A program made the position numbers and the translations under genes. The notes below the pieces were generated by a model that was not told the DNA's origin, made no database searches, and saw only the letters and a program-made list of their open reading frames with translations. Positions 45,036 to 55,876 of a stretch of DNA of 64,000 nt are shown one piece after another. Source of the DNA: Tetrastigma voinierianum. Its lineage: Eukaryota; Streptophyta; Magnoliopsida; Vitales; Vitaceae. Location of the stretch: assembly GCA_016808115.1 (NCBI GenBank), contig JAEQBH010000033.1, positions 930,001-994,000 on the forward strand. Reading direction: 5' to 3'. Positions within the stretch are counted from its first letter, which is position 1. Every line of letters begins with the position of its first letter.

Positions 45036-48000
45036 TGTAATAACCGACATTTAAAAAAAAGAAAAAAAAAAAGAAAAAGACAAAAGGGGGTCATTTTATA
45101 TAAATATTAAAGTGAAAGTGACTAAGGCAATTATTGGGAAACTTATAATATAAAATAATCATTTCCTCTTTCTTTTCACACCCTAGCCTCATATCACGTT
45201 TTTAGCTTTTCTCCCTAGAAGAGAGAGAAGAGCAAGAATCCAAAGAGGGGGGGTTTTAAAGGTTCAAAAACACCTAAATCCCAAGCAAGTGTTATCCTTC
45301 TTTGATTTTGTTAGTTAAAGCTTTCAAAAGTCAAATTTGAAAACTTTGGGTTTTCAAAATTCTAGATCTAAAGCCTAGGGCTTTCAAAAATTTCAAATGT
45401 AAAACTTAGGATTATTCAAGACACATAGAAAACAAAAAATTGTGATCTCTAACCCTTAAAACGTAGATCTGAACGTCTAAGGCTTCTTGAATTCTAAATC
45501 TGAAAGCCTAGGGTTTTCTAAAACTTCAAGTATGAAACCCTACAAATATAGGGAATACAAAGTATTGAGAAAAAAATTATTATGAATTGATATTTGACTT
45601 GTTTTAATCTATTCCAAGGACCGCTTAAAAACTATATTTAATAATTTTTGAAAGGTATTTTTCTTCAATAATAAATTTAGAAATAAAAATAAAATCTCCA
45701 ATTTTGGATATTTAAGATTTAAAAAGATTGAATTTAGATATGGAGGCTTTTCGAAATGCCTAACTAGTTAGAAACCTCTGAGCAAAGAGAAATTATTTCG
45801 TGAAATTTTAGGTTTAAATGTTCTGGTTTTAGAAAAAATAAAATAAAATATTAGGAGAAGTAAAACCTAAGAGTAAAAAAAAAAAAAAAAAGAATATTTT
45901 TCTAATAGGTGTTTCTCACATTATTCAGAGGTTTCTCTGAGTCTCTTGATTTAGACTAGTGTTTTGAAATACCAGGTATGAGAAATTAATACAGCTTTTA
46001 GTACAATATATTAAAGGTGTATTATGAAAGTACGTATATATATAAAACTGGCTTTTGCATTCATGAATTTTATGGGATTTGTGAAGAAGAAAAAAATGTT
46101 ATATCTTCGAATTGTGAATTTAAGGTATTCGATCCATAAACTCGCATTAAAACTCTTATCAGTTTCAGCCTATTCTCTTGTGGGATTAAATATTTTCATG
46201 TACTATAAAATCGCTAAGCAGTGATCGTAGGAATGGAATGTGGTTAATGATATGGAGTGGAGGCATTGAAGGAACAAACAAAATAAATAAATAAATAAAA
46301 TTAAAAATAATAATATTAATAGTAAAGCCATTGAGACTATTAGTCTATTTGGATTTTTTTTTTCCAGATCAAGTGGTTACAAGTTTATGTTTGGAAGACT
46401 TTTATTGGAGAAATTTTGGAAGAATTAATTTTATTTAATTTTTTTTGTTTCTTGTTAAACCTCGAGAAAAATCTAATTTTCTAAAAAATGGCAAAATGGT
46501 AATTAAATCCAAAAATTTTCTAGATTCGATGACAAACTGACTTCAATTGAATCGCCTCACAATTACACACGCCAAATTTTCACAAGTACAGTGAATTCAG
46601 AGAATGCACTTCATTTTTCGAGGCACCGAGACGATGTCAGAACGGTTAGAGGCATGATTAAAAAGTCATCGCATTACATAAACATGTGACACATGTCGAT
46701 GAGCAGGTATATGGTTAAAACGAACGACTCAGACATTTGTCAAAAATCAGTTAAAAGTGGACACGCTGGGAATTAATGAAATGTTAATTGAATAAGACAA
46801 AATAGCAAATAGTCATTTTCTCCATTAAACACAAAATTATAACAACTGATAAGCGGTCGAACGGATATGCAGAATATTTTAAATTCTATAGGTGCGGTCT
46901 TCCTAGATTTCCGCCGTCAACCGACGCTCGACTCCGAGCAAGAAGCAAAGCCCATCTAAGTTTAATGTAGGGCTACGCTGCGGACACCGATTTGCGGGAG
47001 TTTCGACAACCCAAGAGGTAGGATCTTTCAATAGTTATCTTACTAAGAGCCACGAACTGGCCGATATTCCCAGCTGATTAGCCGTGTTTTCGGTCCCAAA
47101 ACATTTGAACTAAGTGGAGAAAATCCCCATTGTTGTGGCCATGAACAATGCCAACCCGAGGGTTTCATTGTTTATGTGAATAGTGATGTGATTTTTGGTG
47201 TGAAGTTTTATATTGTTGAGTGATTCAAAATGAATTGCTTGATTGATTAATTAGCCCATGTGAGCTAATTTTGGTGTTATTGATTGAGAATCGAATAATA
47301 TGAATTATGAGAATTAATTGTGTTAATACATGCATGTAAATATATTAGCATGAATGACTGGAATTGTATGGTAGAATTAATATACACGCACGTAATTAAA
47401 TGTGTTAATACGATGTGGAATTATATAAAATATAATTGTGTGTAAGCTATTGAAATGAATTATAATTAGCTCATGAAATAATTTTGATGCTATTGATGAA
47501 TCAATAATATAGTATGTATGTAAATTTTATTAATGAAAATGATATATTGGCATATATAATGAGAAATAGTATAACGATTTACATGCACCAAGAACCTAAA
47601 AATTAGGGGGTGCGAGTGCACGGCATGAAAGAAATAAAAAATGATATTTTACTCGCATCTCTAGCTTTTTAGGTGATATGTGAGGGAGTCAAGATGTACT
47701 AGATAATTTTGATCGGGTCACTGCATATCTCGAGTAGGTTCATGTAATTGCTGAGTGATTTAGTTGCCATGGCATGTGCATTTGTGCTTTTATAAACCAT
47801 ATACAAATTAATATCACTATTAGGCTTTTGTCTACCCTATCGAGGGATGCATATTTCAGTACAGGAGTGTATTGTGAGGACTAGTACTACTAGAGGCCGA
47901 TGAGCCTGATTGTGGTTTCTATATTTTCATTTTGTATAACATGTATTAAAACTGTAAATTTCAATATATGTTTGAATTAAGAGTGATTTCTTAACCTGAA

Positions 48001-48404
48001 CCATATATATAAAGATGTATTTCTTATAGAGACATGCAGGCCCATGCCAATTATTTTACTCGCATGCGACCCTAGCAAGTTATTGTAAACTGCTGGGGAT
48101 TGGGGGTTGTATCTGGGTAGAGCCTCCGTACAAAGGAGACTTACCGATTTTCGGGTGGTGTTTCCAAGCTACCCGACACCCACGAGTATTCACAGATGTT
48201 GATAGGCTGTCAACTGAATTTCCTAGTTTTGCGTGTCACATTTCTAGATATGGATTCAATTTGAGTTAATATGATATACAGGCTAAACAAGATTCTATGA
48301 AGAAGATTTTTTTTTTTTTTTTTTGTGACATTCACATGTGGGATTTTAAGACATCATATGTAAAATGACAATAATACCCCTTAAAATGGAATTGGGGTGT
48401 TACA
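45036..48404 (+). repeat. 3' LTR of chromovirus copy E, split by a solo LTR
   Basis: TGTAATAACCGACATTT at 45036 to AATTGGGGTGTTACA at 48404. Without the insertion 46453-48240 and one TSD it is about 1.58 kb and collinear with the 5' LTR, with small indels (for example the region matching 39600-39900 is shortened). Confidence 0.93.
46453..48240 (+). mobile_element. 1.8-kb solo LTR inside the 3' LTR of copy E, TSD TTTCT
   Basis: TGTTAAACCTCGAG at 46453 to GTTTTGCGTGTCACA at 48240, with TTTCT at 46448-46452 and 48241-48245. The uninterrupted 5' LTR around 40290-40310 shows the empty site. It contains the family hairpin at 48115-48145 and no coding sequence. Confidence 0.94.
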
Positions 48405-48502
48405 AAACCCTCTTGTTTAATGGATTCCAGTCGCCGAATTATCCTAGAACCATGGACTTAAAATTTCCTAAAACAAGAGGTGTGGAGAATTGGGAGGCTT
48501 AA

Positions 48503-50445
48503 TGTAAACCCGAGCCTGAATTCTAAGAAAATAGTAATTGCACTTCGTCAAAAATCCGAATTTATTCTCTATATTCGATGACGAACGGATTTCGGGCCAA
48601 GCTGAATCGCCCCCGTGAAATCTAGCTAACATGCCTAATTTCAATGAATTCAAGACAATTAACAATTGGCATCGCTTTTCGAGACATTACGCCGGCACAT
48701 AAACTTACATGCGATGTGATCAAAAGTCATTTATAAAATGTAATGATGTTTCTTGTGTGGCATGAGTAGAGAAATGATGGAAATGGACGGTCGAGATAGT
48801 GCCAAGTGTCAAAATTGGGGAAAGAAGGGACATAGAGATCACACTAAAGTTTAATGAGCATTGCGACAAAAGTTCAATAAGGTCATTTCCTACAACCAAA
48901 AAGGGGAAAAGAAAATGTGGGAAGGCAGAGGAGATGCAGTAAAGGTCCAGATTGGGTTTTATAGAGCCGAGCGAGAGACTTCTCTGAGTTTCTAGGGCAA
49001 CCGACCGTCGGAATTGCCGACAAGAAGCAAAGTGGTTCCCACTCAACGGTGCTTCGAGGAGATCTGGGATGAAGGAAGTTTCACAAACCCGTGAGGTAGG
49101 GATTTATCCTACTTGGTTTTACACTCGTTTAAGTGTTTTATGATGTTTTAAGGTTAGGCCTGACTATCAAAGACTGGTCCCAAAACTTGGGACCGGAGTG
49201 TGAGAATTATGGAGCTCAAATGGATGGCCAGTGATAGTCCGTGAGTGTGTGGGGGGCTGTTTTTGGGTGTTGTTTCATAAATCATGAAATAAAATGTGTT
49301 TTGATTGGAATGAGGCCGGGAATGGCCATGTAAATCGGGTTCACGAAGGGAACCGGAGACAGATGTTTGGATGTGAACAAAGGACCCGCAGGGTTTCACT
49401 GCTCACGTGAATATAAGGTCAAAATCAATTTTTGTGTGAAAACGTGTTTGGTCAGAAATTTGGGTTGAATTGCTCAGTTGATTTGGTTAGCCCACGTGAG
49501 CTAATTTGATGTAATGGATTGTGAAATTACATGACATGTTTGTGTGATTTAAATTATGTGAATATATGCATGATTATATATTTGCATGCAGCATGAGAAT
49601 TAGATTTAACGACATTATACTGGTGCGCAATCTATAAGACCCTGTAACGATGTGAGTTAAGGCATGAGGTGGTTTATCGTGAGAGAATGAAGTTTCGAGA
49701 TGACTTATAATAATATTTATCGAGGGAGAACCATATAAAATATCAATCGTCGGAGTTGACCCAATTGATATACATCGGAGGGTTGTCCACTAAATAGAAC
49801 ATTAGAGTCGGTCCACTACTTATATCGGAGGGTTGTCCACAATTAAAAACAAATGCCTTTGTTTTGGAAAAAAAAATTAAGGTTTCTCATACGAGGCTTA
49901 GGCAAGTGTGAGGAGTCGGTGAGGACTCGGGGTATGAGTTGATCATGTAAACATTCAAGTAGAATCACGCATGTACTTGAAATGCTGTTTTCGAGCACAG
50001 ATATGCACCAGGCAGAGGAGGCAAACCGGTTTCAGTGGTGATTCCACTACTGCCGATAAATTTCATCCCTGCCGAGATATTACTTTTCGTATTATGAAAG
50101 GCATAGACACCATCCTAGAAATCGCTTAGAAGAAAGCCGGTCAGGGCTTGGGTGTTATATTGTATACATGTATTAGGAATTCTAAAATTTTAATATATGT
50201 TGTATAAGAGTAAATTATTAACTTTGAAACCATGAGATATATTTGGTTTGACGATATGAATGTAAAGATTGATGATAAATAAAGAGGCCATTTTACTCAG
50301 CTGGACGATGTTTGATTGTGTTACTGATTTTGTTCCTCGCACAGCGAGACTCGCCCATTTTCGCGAAGAGCAGGTCGTTACATCCACATTCACGAAAGTA
50401 TTCCGCTGGTCGACGGGTTATTAACCACCGAAATGGGGTGTCACA
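48503..50445 (+). mobile_element. 1.9-kb solo LTR inside the receptor-kinase fragment, TSD CTTAA
   Basis: TGTAAACCCGAGCC at 48503 to AATGGGGTGTCACA at 50445, flanked by CTTAA at 48498-48502 and 50446-50450. Its GATATACATCGGAGGGTTGTC repeats (49720-49850) tie it to the LTRs at 10570 and 30267. No coding sequence. Confidence 0.94.
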
Positions 50446-51129
50446 CTTAATCACATGAACTTAATAGAGATGTGGGGGGATATTGCATTGAGGGGAAGCA
50501 CCGACTTTTGGTGTATTAGTACATGGAGAATGGATCTTTAGCGCAAAATCTATCTTCAGATACTCTTGATTTGGAGAAGAGTTTCCAAATAGCACTCGGC
50601 AGTCAGCACGGTCAGAGGGCTAGCTTATTTACATGAAGAATGCTTGGAGTGGATTTTGCATCTGAAAACATACTCTTGGGCTCTAATTACCTGTTAGAAG
50701 TGGCAGATTTTGGACTGTCAAAATTGCGGAACAGAGAAGAGCTAGACAATTCGAGTTTCTCGAGGGTCAAAGGAACCAGAGGATACATGGCTCCTAAATG
50801 GGTATTCAACCTTCCTATCACCTCCAAGGTAGATGTTTATAGCTATGGGATCGTGTTTTTAGATGCAGGAAGGGAAGAACCTGATTGTTATCCTTGACAC
50901 TGATGATCAAGGAGAAACAGAACAGCCTGGGTTTATTAAATGGGTCAAGGATCGAATGAATGGTAGTGGGTTAAGAAAATTCTACACCCTGTGATGGAAG
51001 GTGAGCTCGACATGCGAAAGATGGGAATTCTGATCGAAGTTGCGTTAGAGTGCGTGGAGGAAGACAGGGAGTCAAGACCCACAATGAGCCAGATTCTTGA
51101 GAAAGCTTATGTGACCAAATAAGATGCCC

Positions 51130-51349
51130 ACCCCAAAAACGATGTCGTTTTTGCATATCTGTCCCTAATAAAAAACCACGTCTTATGTTTTACCAGATAG
51201 GCTTGTATTTGTCACGTAGGAAGGAGGTAGTTGGGTTCAAATTATCAATTAAAATAAAAGTTGATATATTTTAATAGTAATTTTTTTTTGTTCAAGATAT
51301 ATTTACAAAAGTTCCAAAAATTCAGGACTTAAATAGTATTTTTTTTCCA
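51130..51349 (-). repeat. Right terminal inverted repeat
   Basis: The minus strand matches 38335-38575 (see the left repeat), with gaps of about 10 bp at two places. It begins some 10 bp after the kinase stop codon. Outer end: TTTTTTTTCC at 51340-51349. Confidence 0.8.
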
Positions 51350-53065
51350 ATTATAGATAAACTTAAACCTAAAATTTTTATATCATATAAAAAATACAAA
51401 AATTAAAAAAAATAATAAAAGGAAACCTCATTTAAAAAAAGGAACCTTTATTTAAAAAAAAAAAAACTAAAAGGTCCAAAAGTTATATTTTAAAGGTACA
51501 AAGTATTACATAATTTTAAAATAATTTATTTTTACACCAAAATTTAAAATATGACACATAAATTTAATTGCCATCCACTAATAAATAGAAAATTATTCTA
51601 ATATTAGTATACTAAATCACAATAAATCTTATTCTTACAAAGTAAACTAAACATTTTCAAATAAAATAACAAAATTTTACAAGAAAAGAAGTCAAAATCA
51701 TATAAGAACTATCATTTTAATCTTAATTTAAAATCATAATCACCAACTATAACTTCAAATTTAGAACTACAGCCATGAATATACAATTTCGTTTTAAAAT
51801 TTAAAAATCATAAATCATAGTCTTAAAATGTAGCTGGTAATTTTAGTGTTTAACTTATATAAAATTTGTAATTGGTAGTCCTGATTTTTATTAATTTTGA
51901 AAAGATGAAATAAAAACTTAAACTTCAGTTTGTTCATGTGGAAAATTAAAAAATGAAAAACATTTGTTACTTTGTTATGAGGATGCTTCCTAAACTTGGG
52001 CAAGCCCTGCATTGATTTTGATATAAATCATCGTAAATATACAAATAATGCGATATATATGGTTTAGTATGATTTTATAAAAAATAATTATGTTTCAAGT
52101 ATGATAATGCATAAATACTATATTAATAAATTGTAAATATTTCCTTAATAGTCAATAGATACTACCATAATGAAAGGAAGTAGTACATGCCCGAAACATA
52201 ATTATTTTGTATGAAATGGTACTAAACCATATAATTTCCATTCTTGACGTCATCTTTACAATTAGGGTATTGCTATACGACACCACTGATATAAAAAAAA
52301 TCACCATAATTTTATAAGGATAATAATTTTTATCATTTATTACAAGGAAAAGAAGAAATTAGGTAATGGATATTTATATCATTTAACTTTTATATTTTTC
52401 AAGTTCATCTTTTAAAACCTTATATTTTTTAAAATGGTGTCTGACACCGTGATGTCACCGAACATCTTCCTAACAATTATGATCAAATCAATGTGGTGCA
52501 ACTTTCACACACTACCCACTACATCGTATCCCCATTATTGATCACTGTTGTCATTCCACCGCAACTTCACCGACTTGAACAAGCACTGTTTCACGTCCTT
52601 TTCTCCCCCTGAATTCTAAGCATTTGGGCTCCATGCTATTATGGATGGACTACGACTGAAGTGGGTCCATTCCATTGGCTACAGCTCTATCTTTCATTTG
52701 GCTCATGGAATAGTTTGGTTAATTGAAACTTACCAAACAAAAGGATGGCTAGTCTCCTTCGACTTCTTTAGGGCGCCCAAACTAACTCGAATCCCTTTCA
52801 TACTTCACAAAAAGGTAATCACCAAAAGAAGCAATAGCTGAAAGCCACTTTCACCATACATTGTTTCCTATTTGTCCTGACATTTACATTAATAAAATAA
52901 ACAAAAATATCTGAAAAGGCGTACACAATTAAAAAGACCACAAGTAATTTTCTATATATTAGAGTTTATTTTTGCAAACATAGGATATTGTTAATTTTAT
53001 CCCTATTAAATAAGTATTTTTGTCCAATAATATACATAAGCTACTAAGTGAGCATAAATAAAACA
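51350..53065. other. AT-rich spacer, no supported gene
   Basis: Mostly AT-rich non-coding DNA containing the MITE-like hairpin at 52056-52232. A 66-aa ORF at 52641-52841 (plus) starts near a GC-normal patch, but it matches nothing I recognise and has no clear context. AAACA at 53061-53065 is the outer flank of Athila copy F. Confidence 0.6.
52056..52232. mobile_element. MITE-like hairpin of about 177 bp
   Basis: Left arm 52056-52096 (TATATGGTTTAGTATGATTT, then AAAATAATTATGTTTC) is repeated inverted at 52193-52232 (GAAACATAATTATTTT, then TACTAAACCATATA), about 40 bp with few mismatches. The spacer is 96 bp, AT-rich and non-coding. TA-rich flanks prevent a clear TSD. Probably a small non-autonomous DNA transposon; family unassigned. 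Confidence 0.72.
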
Positions 53066-54256
53066 TGATGTGTAAAACAGACATGCCTATGTATGCAAGT
53101 ACACGCACGTATCAAAGAATATAATGTGATTCAAGCAATGTGCTTATCAATCCACTGTGAGAAGCATGTCAATTACACCGAAATTACCTTATAATATTAT
53201 CCGACGAAATAATGGTCTAATGAATGTAATGAGATTAAATGAAAACTAAGTTAACTTGCATTACTTAATGTGAGACTAGGGACTTGGCCTCCCCGCCACT
53301 TTGATGATTACACCTATAGGAAGCGCTTATTTAGTCTATTAATGACTTCTCGATGACGGGGTGATCGTGCCTACGAGATACTCTCTCTCGAGATGTATCC
53401 GCTTATCTTGCCAATAGGGTTGGCTACATCTCTGCCCCGACCTAATACTCCGAAACGCTTAAATGTTCAAACCCTAATCGCCATCCTCAGAATTGGGATA
53501 TCTCAATTTATCGATTTAACCGTGGGTCGCTCTATTCAGATCCATGGGAGTCCTTATCTCTCAATCTCGGATTCCCAACAGGATCATGCCAATGTTGGCC
53601 AGACATTACCATTTAAATCACAGATATAGAGCAGATCAATGCTAATCATAAATAAACCGAATATTATAACTTTAAACCTTAATCCATTCAATTGTGACAG
53701 GGTTCAACAAAACCCTAGATAGAAATCTAGAACATATTGGAACTGAATATACACATCAATCTATAAATCATATGTAGTTTATCAGAAAATAAGAAATACA
53801 AAACAAAGGTTCTTTCCAAACAGATCGGAGCCGCACGCTTCCGCCTTCCACTCTCCAACCCATACGTTCTTCGATGCCTTGAAATTAGGTCTCCATTGTT
53901 TTTTATGATTCTAAGGAAGAAATCGCGATGACGCTAAGGCGACGCCGCAAGTCGCGGATTGAGGCGCTCACGTTGAGGCATCGCGATACCGGGTCATCAT
54001 CAATTCTTTCTGCCGATCAGCGCCGCGACGCTGTGGATCGCCATCGGTTAACCATCGCTAGCACGTCGCTATTGCTACTTCAGTTTTTCTCCCGCTTCTT
54101 CTTTCGCCCAAATTGCCAAAAACCACCCTCTTCACCTGCAATTCACAACAAATCTAGAAATCAGATATTGGGCTATAATGCGCTTATTTAAATGTAAAAT
54201 CAACTAAAAACATAAAGCGGACGCGGGTATAATATGAGTGTTTTAGGCACTCATCA
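53066..54256 (-). repeat. 3' LTR of Athila copy F
   Basis: Minus strand: TGATGAGTGCCTAAAACACT at 54256 to GTTTTACACATCA at 53066, 1191 bp. The CG-rich U3 block (53925-54060) gives an Arg-rich ORF that is not a gene. Confidence 0.88.
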
Positions 54257-55870
54257 CACCCCTAAACTGAGCCTCTTGCTTGTCCCCAAGCAAGAAACCG
54301 ACTCCAGACTCGATATACAAGAACCTAACATACTAAACTCGATGCCATGATCAGGATGCCCATGCGTCGCTGTGGGGAGAAGGACCGTCAAAATGGACCG
54401 ACTTGCCAAATCATGCCTTTTCACTCGAATTTCAGAGGATCCATAAGGATGTTTGACTTTCGAAGGAATTCAACTAAACATGATTCAATGACAATGATCT
54501 AACCTCCTAAGTTATCAATACTACCCCAAGAGTCATGTGTGCATTTGATACATGATCCCTAGTGTATAACTCGATTACGATACCCTTAAACTTGAATTCA
54601 ACCCACCTATTTGGAAGCGTCTAACTATAGAAGGATAAAAACGCACCGCCATTCGACGAACATACTACCCCGAAGAAAACTAGTGCCCGTAAGTTTATAA
54701 GCCGAAAAGTTGTCAGAAGGATTCACTGCGGCTCCCCACCGCCAGTGTTGGGCGGCACTTCGCATTTAGGTTCTGAATTTCATCTCAAACAATAATCTAA
54801 ACCTATGGGTCAAGCCGTGGGAAACTTCCATCTTCGTCCCATGTAACTAAAAAAGGTAAAGAAGTCAATGGCCTCATTAGTTGGCTTAGGGCATTAGGCT
54901 TTGAAAGGCCCCTCGGTATATGCCCAGGATTCCGATTAGAAGATCCCACTTATTCGGTTCATATTTGTTTTTGTTTTTTTTTTGTTTTTCTAAATTTTTG
55001 GGGCTCGATGGCAATCACCTTTTTCTATGGTGTCTCATCACTTTAGTGTTAGAAGCCTCCACGGTTTGTTGAACCTTAGTAAGCAGGGTTCGGAGCCTAG
55101 ACATATCCTAGAGATCACTTGTGTGTGGGTGCGATAAACTAGTTGAGAATTTGTTTCTTGAATACCCCTGAGGTGATTCACTTTGTTTTCCTACCTATCC
55201 AAAATGAAATTCCTGAGCATCTAACACCCTACGGATCCTTTCTTGATTATGTTGTGTTTTGCCAACAAGATTCGAAGTGGTCAACAGTGATCCTCGATTA
55301 GCATTCATGGCATTGTGCACACACTCCCTAAAACAATCCTAAAACCGAAACAAACTCAAAAATATAACCTAGAACATACTAAAGCGGAAAACACAAATAT
55401 AACCCAAAACAAAACAAACAAACACCAAAACAACCTAACATCACAAAACCCGATCAACCCCACCCCCAAACAAGTGTGGACATTGTCCCCAATGGCTATG
55501 AAAGAACGAGATGTAGGTGTAGAAACTTCGGTGATCGATCGACCACCGCTGGCGGCGAAGTGGCCGCTGAGGGTGAGAAGTCGTGCGTTGGTCCCAAGGG
55601 GCCGCTGATTGCGGCGATGGTCGCCCGTCAAGCCAGGACTGTGCACATGTCAATCCCTGGAGGGGCCTCCACATCCCGGGCTGATGAGGACTCCAGCTCC
55701 TGGCCCATCCCGCAGGCCTCAAACGAGCAAAGAGGTCTAAAGACTGGGTCCTCTAGGATAGTGGAAGGACTGACCGAATCCTCCTCTTGGGACGGTCGTG
55801 TAGACTGGAGGAGGCCCGTTTCCAATGGGCCACCCTGGGGTGGGTCTACTAGGAGGCCAAACCGGGCCTG
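54257..55870 (-). other. Non-coding 3' region of Athila copy F, with hairpin at 54274-54295
   Basis: Collinear with copies A and B. The pre-polypurine hairpin (TCTTGCTTG, TCCC, CAAGCAAGA) is intact. The A-rich and CCC-rich ORFs on either strand (55315-55871) overlap each other and are not supported as genes. Confidence 0.7.
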
Positions 55871-55876
55871 ATACTC

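Larger units (their letters stand above)
38790..48404 (+). mobile_element. Chromovirus copy E with two nested solo LTRs, TSD AAACC
   Basis: 5' LTR 38790-40456, internal 40457-45035, 3' LTR 45036-48404, flanked by AAACC at 38785-38789 and 48405-48409. Net of the nested solo LTRs (43000-44798 and 46453-48240), the LTRs are about 1.6 kb and the internal region about 2.8 kb. Gag, protease and the RT N-terminus are deleted: the leader runs straight into RT near 40697. Over a 240-bp stretch compared by eye the LTRs are roughly 95% alike, so it is not very old. Confidence 0.95.
38680..51121 (+). pseudogene. G-type lectin (ZmPK1-like) receptor kinase fragment, disrupted by two LTR insertions
   Basis: There are three pieces. 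38691-38789 reads CYPKWENLCLQLCKCKAF...CYPKT, the Cys-rich PAN domain. The frame resumes after copy E at 48410-48502 with FNGFQSPNYPRTMDLKFP and GVENWEA. After the solo LTR, 50446-51121 encodes kinase: LNHMNLIEMWG, then after a frameshift YCIEGKHRLLVY, YMENGSLAQNL, RGLAYLHEECLEW, ENILLG, VADFGLSK (DFG present), GTRGYMAPKW (APE changed to APK), SKVDVYSYGI, later CVEEDRESRPTMSQILEK. The lectin, S-domain, rest of PAN, membrane segment and kinase N-lobe (including the ATP-binding Lys) are absent. The catalytic loop is deleted: HILH is followed directly by residues of ENILL, losing the catalytic Asp. There is a stop after LLVY. It is a non-functional fragment, probably captured by a transposon. Confidence 0.86.
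38335..51349. mobile_element. Pack-MULE-like element carrying a receptor-kinase gene fragment
   Basis: Inverted repeats of about 220-240 bp (38335-38575 and 51130-51349) frame a fragment of a plant G-type lectin receptor kinase. The kinase reading frame ends at 51121, only some 10 bp before the right repeat, and the PAN part starts about 115 bp after the left one. Without the two later LTR insertions (38790-48404 with AAACC, 48503-50445 with CTTAA) the unit is about 1.4 kb. Long terminal inverted repeats around a host gene fragment define Pack-MULEs. The repeat contains CCTGAACTTTT and AAACGACATCGTTTT words that I associate with Mutator-like repeats in dicots. A 9-bp TSD could not be resolved, so the superfamily is an inference. 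Confidence 0.68.

Noticed and set aside
50640..51121. Functional receptor-like kinase gene
   Set aside because: The N-lobe, transmembrane segment and catalytic loop are missing, frameshifts and stops are present, and two retroelements interrupt it.
38335..51349. Clear 9-bp TSD for the inverted-repeat element
   Set aside because: The flanks (AATTTTAAA left, AATTATAGA right) agree at only 7 of 9 positions and not at the exact repeat ends, so I do not claim a TSD.
52641..52841. 66-aa ORF in the AT-rich spacer
   Set aside because: Short, with no homology that I recognise, no promoter context and no second exon seen.
55476..55871. 131-aa plus-strand ORF and overlapping minus ORFs (55441-55825)
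   Set aside because: They overlap on both strands in the Athila 3' non-coding region, and the homologous part of copy B (14494-14830) does not conserve the frame.
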